A DNA stretch of 64,000 nucleotides from Pectinophora gossypiella (taxonomy: Eukaryota > Arthropoda > Insecta > Lepidoptera > Gelechiidae), in NCBI RefSeq assembly GCF_024362695.1, contig NC_065424.1, positions 12,232,928 to 12,296,927 of the forward strand, written 5' to 3'. Under the pieces are notes generated by a model. The model made no database searches, was not told where the DNA came from, and saw only the letters and a list, made by a program, of their open reading frames with translations. Position numbers and translations under genes: made by a program. Positions 31,008 to 40,122 of the stretch are shown piece by piece (position 1 is the stretch's first letter; every line of letters begins with the position of its first letter).

Positions 31008-33226
31008 ATGCCTAAACGTCCTTTAGGATCTTATTTAGGATACCCACCACTTGGTAAGTTCCTCTTTATATTTTCCAAGTCGATGGATTTTAGGTTATCT
31101 CATCATCAAGAGATAGAAAAATGATTACTACCCGGTAATTAAGGGTCACGTTGTATAAGTAAGAAGAAGATATGAAGCAAGTCAGCTATAAGTACCGTAG
31201 AATCACGCGATTGACAAATCTCACTCAGCACATGCAGTAGTTAGCGCCTAGAGAAACAGATGAAAACCTTGTTGCAGTAAATAGTTGTTGCAGTGTAGTG
31301 TTTCAGAAGAGCCAAATTTTTGCCATTTTAAGGCCACATCATTTCACATTTCATAGGGGTTGTCTCTGGATTTTACTTAAAATTGATAGATGGTCTTTAC
31401 TGTTAACAATATGAAACTCACCATGGTCTGTTTGATTCCGAAGTGCTGTTTGATTCCAAGTAGTGGACTTGCATCAATTAGTTATTCATTTATCTTAAGT
31501 GCAATTACCACTAACAGTCAACTATCGACTCATCACCTAGGTATCACATTGGTATAACAAAAAGCTCTTGTGAAGTGTGGGTAATTTACTTAACATGTTT
31601 TATTTTTTTTGACCTGCATATTAAAAAAAAGGGTGACCTAGGCCCAGAATGATATAGTAAGGTCTCACTAAGATAAATATTATAATTAGCCATATAATTT
31701 CCAGATTGTCCTGCCAAAGTCTTAACAATGTTTGTGGATGCCGCTCAACCATCTATATCAAAAAAGAAGACATCATATTTGAAGCTTCAAACTTTAACAC
31801 CACAGAACAATATAGGTTAGTGAAAAAAAGATATACCTACTGTGGGTCTGAAACGGTCACAAAGCAATTTATCTAAGTAGATCAATATTGCTATTTCACT
31901 TTTGTTAGTATTGCGCAAATGCAGAGTTGTTACACAGGTTGTTGTCATGCAATACTAATGGGTATCTATTTTTTTCAGATCTGCCAGGTTAACTTATACA
32001 TGCGACATCTGCAGTTGCTGAATTGGACACCATTAAATCACTCTCTTCTGAACGAAATGTGACAGGTACATAATAATACATACATAAATTATTTCTCACA
32101 TGGATTAATTACATTAACATCGTGTGCCAAGTTATAAGTAATCAGTTGGCCTCTTAGGCTAATCCCGTTCTGCATGATACAGAGTCCTAGCTTGGGTCCC
32201 AGTATAAAAAAAATATATTAAAAAAAAAATATTTTGTTTTAGATGTACCAACTATATTTCAAGAACATAACTACAGCAAGCAGAAATATACAAAGGCCAA
32301 AGGATGGCCCACCTTGCAAGGTAAGCTTAACTTATAACCATTATTTTTTAGAATAATAAATAAAAACGTCGTATGAAACGCCTGAGTGTTGGTCATTACT
32401 TTACTCTTTTGCTTCCACACGCTCTCGCTTACTGGGGGGTTAAAATGGCCACATCAAAGCAATTCATCTAAAAAGTAATATTGCAATTTGACATTTGTTT
32501 GCATTGTGCACTTACTTTTATATGCGCAAATGTCAAATTGCAATATCATTTTAGCCCCCCAACTTGGGCTAAAATCCAGCCTCGAGTGTAAGTGATGAGT
32601 AGGGTTGCCATCCGTCCGGGTTTCCCTGGATTTGTCCTAGTTTAGAGGGCATCTGGGGAGCATCCGGGGAAGGTTTCATTTGTAGACTGGGTTTTGAAAA
32701 ATAAATAAAAAGCTTTGGGCCGCCCGCGAGACTTGCACGCACACGATCAACTGACGAACCAAGTATGTTCACAATCAAGTATATTTCGATGAAATGAAAT
32801 GAAAAAAAGCTGATTTATATAAACAATTTGTAACAAATTGTAATATGATACTGTTTTGTTAAAATAATGAATGAATAAAAAAGGTGATTTATGACATTTT
32901 CAACTGTTTTATTATTACACTGAATATGTTTAAAAGATCGTGTTGACATGTCTGACTTTCGGACTCTAAAATCCGGGGTTTTCACGCGTCTTGTCCTGTT
33001 TTCCACATTAGAGATGGCAACCCTAGAGATAACTAACAAAGCTCAATTGTATAATACATCATGTACATTAGTGCAAGTACTAATTTTGTGTTTTTGTTTT
33101 GCAGCCACAAAGGTTAAAAGATGGTCACCGTCGGACTGGCGATATCGAGCGGAATTTAAATTCTTAACAGGCTCACAAACACAAGAACTTTCGTACCAGA
33201 TTACAAAATGCAGAGAAACTAAATAA
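31008..33226 (+). CDS. Candidate five-exon gene, 135 aa, function unknown
   Basis: I do not recognise the product. Exons 31008-31053, 31705-31815, 32015-32065, 32243-32320 and 33105-33226 join without a stop. They have GT-AG borders (gtaagt, gttagt, gtacat, gtaagc; acceptors ccag, gcag, ttag, gcag), and every intron is phase 1. The protein starts MPKRPLGSYLGYPPLG and ends QITKCRETK. It is basic, with Lys/Tyr-rich segments and no obvious domain or membrane helix. Exon 3 must use the acceptor at 32014; the AG at 31979 would bring in a stop. An ATAATAAAA signal follows at about 33280. The BEL/Pao relic immediately upstream and the LINE downstream suggest it could also be a decayed transposon gene. 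Confidence 0.45.
32478..32546. repeat. Inverted repeat (20-bp perfect arms) in intron 4 of candidate gene
   Basis: ATATTGCAATTTGACATTTG (32478-32497) and its exact complement (32527-32546) enclose 29 bp. Related single arms (CAATATTGC, GCGCAAATG) occur at 31880-31922, so it may be a small MITE. Confidence 0.75.
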
Positions 33227-33325
33227 TGACAATGCATTCAGAAGAGTCACGAGGGATATGACTTCTTCTTGTTAACTAACTCTATAATAAAACGTACGTA
33301 AATATTAGTAACATACCCAGTTATA

Positions 33326-33950
33326 TAAAATAAATAAATAAAAATAAAAATAGCCTTTATTCACCGATGTACAGTTCTACTTTACATAGGTTTATTATAT
33401 GTATTACTTATTCTAATCGGGCTGTCCTGAGACATAGGCCTCCTCCATCAAGCGCCAATTTGCTCTACTTTGTGTGTATCGTCTCCACCCCTTAGGTAGG
33501 TCATCCTCCCATCTTTTGATTGGCCTCCCTCTTCGCCTTTTGCCGTCTCTGGGGTACCATTCCGTGATGTCTTTTGTCCATTTGTTAGTTTTAGACCTCA
33601 TCATGTGTCCGGTCCACCGCCACTTCAATCTTCTCGCTGTTTTGGTTACGTCTGCGACTTTTGTAATCCCCCTTATTTTCGACATGGTCCACCTGTCTCG
33701 CAGTCTCAAGCTCAGCATACTCCTTTCCATCCCATTCTGGCAGACCTTTAGCTTGTTGCTTTCTTTCTTTGTAAGAGACCATGTTTGGCAACCGTATGTG
33801 AGTACTGGGAGTATGCACATGTTGAAGACTTTCCTTTTTTGGGAGACTGGATATGAAGGGCTTTTCATTATCTCTTTGAGGGACCAGTAGCGTGCCCAAC
33901 TGTTCGTTACTCTTCTGTTGAGTTCTTTGGACATTTGTTCTCGTGGTGAT
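33326..33950 (-). mobile_element. 5'-truncated LINE (RTE-like), reverse transcriptase C-terminus, copy 2
   Basis: The reverse-strand ORF 33413-33934 (173 aa) reads CILPVLTYGCQTWSLTKKES, MERSMLSLRLRDRW, RLKWRWTGHMMR and KRRRGRPIKRWEDDL. This is the conserved end of insect endonuclease/reverse-transcriptase elements. The tail is AATAAAGGCTATTTTTATTT. Target duplication ATACCCAGTTATA is perfect at 33313-33325 and 33951-33963, so the insertion limits are exact. Lacks endonuclease and the RT core, so it is dead on arrival. Confidence 0.85.
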
Positions 33951-34448
33951 ATACCCAGTTATAATCAGTTAATATTACCATAAATAGAACCGTTTTTCCC
34001 CCGAAGGGTATAAAACGGATATTTAGGTTTCAGCCGAAGCTTGAACCACCGTTGAGATAACGCCTGAATAATTCGTAGCTAACTTCAGCTTTTTACCATC
34101 TTCCCACTCTAGCGGTGCTACTGTCTCTTTCTTCGTGTATGTGGGTCAGCGCGGCTGCTCTGTTCCTCAGTACCTTAAGCCGGCAAGGCATTAAGTGGTG
34201 GTTCAAGCTTTGGCTGAAACCTAAATATCCGTTTTATACCCTTCGGGGGAAAAACGGGTCTATTTAGGTGTTCGAGCCTCCGCTTGAACCACTGTTAAGA
34301 CGTGTTTACTTTCTGCCGGCGCTGACCAACTGTGCGTACTGTGATTTGATAAAAGGGATTGAATAATACTAATTTTTAACCATGTGCAAACAAAAGTATA
34401 TTAAGTACTGTTTCTCATAATTTATAATTACTTAATCAATATAAATGG

Positions 34449-35234
34449 TTATACAGCTATAAATGAATCAACTAGTGCATTGCTCACAACGCGTGGTTGT
34501 TTTGGCACTTCCTTAAAGTAATAATTTATGAATGTATTTCTGCTTCGCCAGTTGCCTCTCTTTAAAACCTCTTCGATATTGAAACGGTTACTTGACCACA
34601 TGTCCGATGATACTGCAGCTCTGAAACTACCCGCAGATGCACTTATACCTGCCTCTTTAAATAGGGTTCTAATCCAGCCTGCAATTATGGATCGTGAAGC
34701 GCTCTTTACTGCTCCCCTTGTTGTAATAAAGAGGCTTTCTATATCTTGTTTCAGGAGGCCTGGATCAGCCCTCGCGATCTTCGGCTCCTTCTCGATGGTA
34801 AAGGGCGCAAAGGTATAGGCCTCCCTTGTATCATCATCTATGTCCTCTCCACTTTGGAGGGCTGCAAGCTGTCTCTGAGCTTCCGCAATCTGATCACGAA
34901 GAACGGATTCCCGACTGTTGGAAGTTATACTTCGTTTAGTTATCGATTCAGCGGAGTACGAGCCTGTTTCCATTTCTTCGTCCGAATTAATACTGTCTAG
35001 AACCGATTCAAAAGACTCGTTTAAGTCAAGCCCTTTATCTGTCTTCGGGCAGTCCCTTTTGACGCACAATGACCAATAATACAATGGTTTTTTTCGCAAT
35101 ATGACACATTCGCATATTGACCTATTAGCATTTCTACTAAAACGCAAAATGACGCGTACGTGAAAAGACGTATACGTATAATGACTAACGGAAAATTCGA
35201 ATTTAGACATACACGCAAAACGTCCAAAACGCAT
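34449..35234 (-). CDS. DIRS Gag-like/tyrosine recombinase fusion ORF
   Basis: 261 aa. The N-terminal approximately 60 residues are read from a degenerate short repeat (see 35020-35300) and are probably not genuine. Next come an acidic stretch (SVLDSINSDEEMETG) and a coiled segment, RESVLRDQIAEAQRQLAALQ, of DIRS Gag type. The block TFAPFTIEKEPKIARADPGL is joined directly to the end of a tyrosine recombinase: TTRGAVKSASRSIIAGWI, SFRAAVSSDMWSSNRF, LKRGNWRSRNTFINYYF. The final Tyr lies where the catalytic nucleophile is expected. About 1,000 codons of a full element are missing, so this is a deletion derivative. Confidence 0.75.
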   Translation of the reverse strand: MRFGRFACMSKFEFSVSHYTYTSFHVRVILRFSRNANRSICECVILRKKPLYYWSLCVKRDCPKTDKGLDLNESFESVLDSINSDEEMETGSYSAESITKRSITSNSRESVLRDQIAEAQRQLAALQSGEDIDDDTREAYTFAPFTIEKEPKIARADPGLLKQDIESLFITTRGAVKSASRSIIAGWIRTLFKEAGISASAGSFRAAVSSDMWSSNRFNIEEVLKRGNWRSRNTFINYYFKEVPKQPRVVSNALVDSFIAV

Positions 35235-35300
35235 AATGACGCATTAGCAAAACTAACAATACGCATAATGACCAATACCAAATCATTTATTGTCATTAAA
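35020..35300. repeat. Degenerate array of CGCATAATGAC-like units
   Basis: Irregularly spaced ACGCATAATGAC / GACGCACAATGACC / CGCAAAATGACGCG motifs occur about ten times within the DIRS element. They account for the odd N-terminus of the reverse-strand ORF. Confidence 0.55.
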
Positions 35301-35550
35301 CACGAAACAACAAATACGCTGTTAGGTTAGCCAATACATAATAAGAAACAATACAATATAATAAATAATAGTCTATGAATGGGGCAAAGAAAATAAAATC
35401 ACACATAATAATGAACGGTTTATTAATGGATATTTTTGAACTACAAAAGTAAACTTAAAAGTGACTCTGGTAATATTCTTACATTAAAATAATAATCATG
35501 CAATACGTTTCAGCCGCGAAAACACTATCTTCCTAAGATATTGCATGGTG

Positions 35551-35735
35551 TTAATTTTTTTTTGCATGCAGTTCACGCAACAAAATAGACAGTTTCATAT
35601 CAAAATCGATATCACATTTTCTTCGATTTACTTTTGGCTCGCGAAATAACGATCTTGAAATTTCATGGTCATAAAATTTTGCCTCATCTTCGCATGGAAC
35701 CGCGGCAAGTTGACCCATAGTCGTTTGCTCCGCCA
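35551..35735 (-). CDS. Short ORF at the 5' side of the DIRS element
   Basis: About 61 aa from the ATG at 35733 (MAEQTTMGQLAAVPCEDEAK to LLRELHAKKN). It lies between the satellite and the recombinase ORF on the same strand. It may be the first ORF or leader of the element; no domain recognised. Confidence 0.35.
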
Positions 35736-35854
35736 TGATCTGAAAGCCCACGTATATGGTAAGTCGATACGACTTGATAGTGCGTCGTAGTCGACGTGAA
35801 ATCGATAATACGAAATCGACTTGTTGATGCGATGTCGAGTCCTTTATGCGACGT

Positions 35855-36090
35855 GTCGAGTTATTAATACGACGTCAGCTTAGTGACACAACGAGTTATT
35901 AATACGACGTCGGCTTAGTGATACGACGACGAGTTATTAATACGACGTCGGCTTAGTGATACGACGACGAGTCATTAATACGACGTCGGCTTAGTGATAC
36001 GACGACGAGTCATTAATACGACGTCGGCTTAGTGATACGACGACGAGTCATTAATACGACGTCGGCTTAGTGATACGACGATCACTAAGC
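35855..36090. repeat. 38-bp tandem repeat (satellite) in the DIRS element
   Basis: About six units of GACGAGTCATTAATACGACG followed by TCGGCTTAGTGATACGAC, period 38 bp. The left units are degenerate (35775-35880) and the last four nearly identical. Each unit has TACGAC/GTCGTA-like motifs. Confidence 0.9.
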
Positions 36091-36456
36091 CGACCATAGG
36101 TCGAACCATAAACGTGCCGTACGGCAGTTGTAAAGGAGTGAGGACTCCTTGAGTCGTCGCTGAGCCCTGAGGCGTCGAGCGGAAATCGTTCGATAATATA
36201 ATTACTAAATGGACAGTAGGTAAATTGTGGGTATTTCAACTCACCACAGATTTGTAGTAAACGCAAGTTGACTCTACGAATTCTCAAAGCGTACTGAGGA
36301 ACAAAGCAGCCGCGCTGACCCACATAGGTACACGAAGAAAGAGACAGTAGCACCGCTAGAGTGAGTGGGAAGATGGTAAAAAGCTGAAGTTAGCTACGAA
36401 TTATTCAGGCGTTATCTCGACGGTGGTTCAAACGGAGGCTCGAACACCTAAATGTC

Positions 36457-37252
36457 ACTCTTACTACTAATACCAATTATTATTACTACGAATTATAATA
36501 GGTAATATTAATAAAATCCAATACAGAAACTAGTTTTTCAGTGTAAGTACGCTTCTTACAACGACTCAATCTGTCTTCACTTATTTTTTTCTTCGAAGTC
36601 CAGACGGATCACCCGCCAAAACGTTTTTTTTTTCTTAAAAAGTGACGTGACGTTCCTTTTTGAAATTGCCAACATTCTGCAAAATTGTAAAGATGCAGTT
36701 GCACCTAGACGAATAAATGTCCTTCATAGACATAGAAAAGAGTATGGACTGGAAATACCTACAGAAAAAACGTGCCACTCTGTAAACATAAAATGGCGGT
36801 CTTTACTAGAGCTGCAAGCTGTTTCAATACTAGGATTACGATACTCGTACCTACTCTAGATATAGCATTACACTTAAAAAAATACGGCATACACGTATTC
36901 ATAAGAGAACAGAAAGGGAAAGCAAAAGGTAGGTAGGTGGTGTACTGTATCTTTCGTGTTAAACTTGTAAGTATTGTATGTTGTGTGCAATAAAGTATAT
37001 TTGTATTTGTAAAGGAAGGTTTAGTCAAGATTTATCTAAGTCGCTTACACAAATCTATAACATTCATTACATTCTTTATTGCGCGCAGTTCGTATCAACC
37101 TGGAGTGTTGGAGTAGGAGTAAATAAGAACAGGAGGTAAAATGAAATATAAATTAGATCGTAAATCTGTTCATTAGCAAGTATTTATTTCACACGTTATT
37201 AATTATGTACATTATATTTACAATAAATATTTATTAATTTCTAAACAGTGTC
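36457..37252. other. Intergenic, nothing recognised
   Basis: Holds a retroposon tail, TGTGTGCAATAAAGTATATT, near 36980. No gene-like frame. Confidence 0.5.
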
Positions 37253-37797
37253 AATTTGTTTAGAAACTGTCTTTGTGACACCCTGTCACATTGTTTTTTT
37301 TTTTTTCATTAAGTCGTTTGATCTTGAGGCGTGATTTGTTCAGCTTTTCTTTTAAATTTTTCATCTCGTCTTCTTGAACTGACTGAAATAAAGTTTAATA
37401 ATAATGTTAAAATAGTGTATGTACTAAAATATATCTGATTTAAGTGCATTGTGCAGCTGGTTGAATTATACACTCTATATATGTATATCATGTTAAAAAT
37501 ATAAAAAAGAAAATTATTTGATATACCTTTTCATGTAAATCCAGTCGACACTTTTGGATTTAATATCTGAAATCAAAGATAATAATCATTTACTTATATA
37601 AAACGTGTACAACTCATAATTGTTTAGACATAAAACAACTACAGACTTAGTATATACGTACTAAGTTTATTAAGTACATAATAATATGTAGTTGAATGAT
37701 AGATAGTATAAACGTGTTGTGATAACATGATACAAATATCTTATCTATCTAGCCAGCAGTGAGATGATGCTGGCTAGGCTGAAATTTAAATATAAAT

Positions 37798-38148
37798 TTA
37801 AACACCAACAGCCTCTAACCATCGTCTTCTCAAGCTTTCATTTCTTGGAAATCTGTTAACGTAAAAATAATAACTAGTATTCTTAGCTAGTATTATTGGC
37901 GCAACACTAATTTGACTATGACGAATAAAAATGTTGAAAAACAAAGAAAAATACGGCTTGTAGTATGGAAATTACTCAAAATATATAAAGTTTTAATGCA
38001 AATTCATGGCTCAGTTGCGTTGTAACATCAAAATCTATAGGATTGTTTGTATTATTCAATGAATACGGGGTACTAACCTATGAAGTGACAAATGGAGTTG
38101 ATTTCTGTCCTTTCTGGCACCACACTGCACTATACAAGACACGGGCAT
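37798..38148 (-). pseudogene. THAP-domain gene fragment
   Basis: Exon 1 (38078-38148) starts MPVSCIVQCGARKDRNQLHL and ends at a gttagt donor. Exon 2 (from 37852) continues RFPRNESLRRRWLEAVG. Together they give the first half of a C2CH THAP zinc finger: the two Cys, the H-x-FP turn and the conserved Trp. The expected C-x2-H-F second half was not found. Candidate downstream exons at 37518-37558 (DIKSKSVDWIYMK) and 37253-37384 (Lys/Glu-rich coil) do not restore it. It may be a truncated P-element-type transposase or THAP gene. Confidence 0.5.
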
Positions 38149-38789
38149 GTTGAATAACACTTTTTTCAACTTCAACTTCGATTTAGCAAACCATATCCTC
38201 GCAATTTATCCGCAAAATACGATCACGTAAACAGCTATTTGACAGCAGAAGTACCACGAAACAGAACATATTAAATGGCGAAAAACGGCACGTACCTACA
38301 GCTGTTATGACGTCATCACAAAATGTTGCCATAACTAGAAATAACAAACATGTATTTATCTCTCTTACCAAATGAAATTTTTTACTAGTAAAAAAGAGAC
38401 AAAACGATTATTGACGACCTGTTTCATAAACTACTCATATTTGTATAAGATGATGTTTATATTGTTTATATAGTAGAACAGGGCGCCTCCATATAATTTC
38501 CTATCTCAATGATGTCCTTCAGGCCGTTATTTCACATTGAATCAAGTACTCTCATTCTTTATACAAGAGAGGTCCTAAGGTTTACAACTTATTATCTAAA
38601 TTATTTACGTTGCCATCTACAAAACCACTTAGGAGTCTTTTGGGTAAAATAAAAATAGGCTAAGGCTTGGTAGATATTGTCGTTGATAAAATGAAAGACA
38701 CTGTCTAAAAATGGTCTACTCATATTCAAATCATTTATTGTGACACACAGGTACAGCGGGTAGATGTTAAATAAAAAAATAATAATAAA

Positions 38790-39100
38790 AGAAATAGCCT
38801 TTAATCACCGACATTATTACATAGCTTTACTTTATTATCTATATGTTTATTTATTTGTCGGGCTGTCCTAGGACATGGGCCGCCTCCTTATTGCGCCACA
38901 CCTGTCTGTCGCCTGTTGACCTTCTCCAACCTTGTGGTAGATCGTCTTCCCACCTTTTGTTTGGTCTCCCTTTTCGCCTTTTACCATTTCTGGGGTACCA
39001 TTCTGTGATGTCTTTAGTCCACTTTTTTATTCTAGATCTCATCATGTGTCCTGTCCAGCGCTATTTGAGTCTCCTTATTGTTTTCGTCACATCTTTTTTA
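38790..39100 (-). mobile_element. 5'-truncated LINE (RTE-like), copy 3
   Basis: The reverse strand encodes WTKDITEWYPRNGKRRKGRP and NKRWEDDLPQGWRR, as in copy 2, with the same AATAAAGGCTATTT-type tail. Only about 310 bp remain. Confidence 0.75.
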
Positions 39101-39594
39101 CAAAAATATAAAAAATCTATATTTTCTCACTTTTTATTCTACATTCCCCTCCAAAATTAAAACTGATAATTTTCTCGACAAACAAAATAATTATAAATAA
39201 CCCAGTTATCCAACTATGTCAAATACTAAACTTTTCACAATTTTTATTAATAAGCGTCTTTAAAAAAAAATTGTGTCGCGGAATGGGTGTAAGACACAGA
39301 TAACAATTCTGAGTTTTTCGCTGATATCTTAAAAACGATGCGTCCTAGAGAAAATAACTTTTATACTAATTTAAAGAACATTAAATTGTCTACAACTTTG
39401 TCTATAATATGTTTCTGATATTTCGTCCGTCGTTCGTCTGATATTTTCGAGCTACACGCTCAGGAAAAAATTATATTGAAAAGTGTCAGTGAACGAATCA
39501 CGCCAAAAAGTAGAAGATCGTGGGTCCATCGTCTCTTATTTTTGAAACAAAGACACATTCGTGCCATGCCCATTGTCCATCAACATCCATCAGC

Positions 39595-39799
39595 CTAAAA
39601 GAGTTCATCTTCCATGTTCCGTCTATGGGGCCTCATAATCATTCCACCAAATTAAAATAGTCGTTCAACAGGTGCAGAACTTAGTAAGCACGTATTATAT
39701 TTAAGAAAGAGTTTTTTTACATTTGGATATCTGTTCAAGGATTGTGAAGTATTGTCTTCATCTTTTAAATATTGTAGTGTTTCCAGATCTATTGTAGTA
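39595..39799 (-). pseudogene. hAT transposase E, C-terminal dimerisation segment (piece 3)
   Basis: Reverse frame TTIDLETLQYLKDEDNTSQS, then PNVKKLFLKYNTCLLSSAPV and ERLF, a stop at 39652-39654, then FGGMIMRPHRRNMEDELF. This is the hallmark hAT dimerisation motif (SSAPVERLFS), with the Ser codon turned into TAA. The frame is entered from 52677-52764 if element B (39800-52674) and one TA are removed. Confidence 0.85.
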
Positions 39800-40122
39800 C
39801 CGTAGAACGCTGTAACTTTGCCTGGATTTTGAGGTTTTTTTTGAACATATCATTACCTATAAGTCCTTATTAGGGGAGACTGGGGCAAGATGAGATAGCT
39901 AAGACAAAACTCGTTATACAAAGAAAATTAAACTCTTTAATATCATTCTTTAACAAAAGAGGTAACCATTATACATTTCTCTCTTATAATTAAACTTTGT
40001 AGCATGCAAAATCACAGAACTTTTTTTGGCAAATAATTTAATAGTAAACTCGGCAAATTTCCCGTTTTGCCCCATAACTGGGGCATGATGGGAAACGCTG
40101 TGGGGCAAAACGAGTATGCTTT

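Larger units (their letters stand above)
33990..36456 (-). mobile_element. DIRS-type tyrosine-recombinase retrotransposon, internally deleted
   Basis: Termini are inverted: 34030-34175 (GATAACGCCTGAATAATTCG and onward) is repeated in inverse at 36300-36425 with few changes. An internal complementary region follows the left terminus. 34197-34257 is the complement of the left outer end 33990-34050, and 34259-34293 is the complement of the right outer end 36424-36455. This circular-junction arrangement is diagnostic of DIRS elements. The reverse-strand ORF encodes a Gag-like/tyrosine-recombinase fusion. Reverse transcriptase, RNase H and methyltransferase are missing. Confidence 0.85.

Noticed and set aside
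31980..32014. Alternative start of exon 3 in the candidate gene at the AG just before 31980
   Set aside because: It brings an in-frame TAA after four codons. The acceptor at 32014 keeps the frame open.
33474..33890. 138-aa plus-strand ORF
   Set aside because: Antisense shadow of the LINE reverse transcriptase C-terminus; the reverse frame carries the conserved motifs.
35855..36090. CRISPR-like array
   Set aside because: Head-to-tail 38-bp satellite with no unique spacers, in a eukaryotic retroelement.
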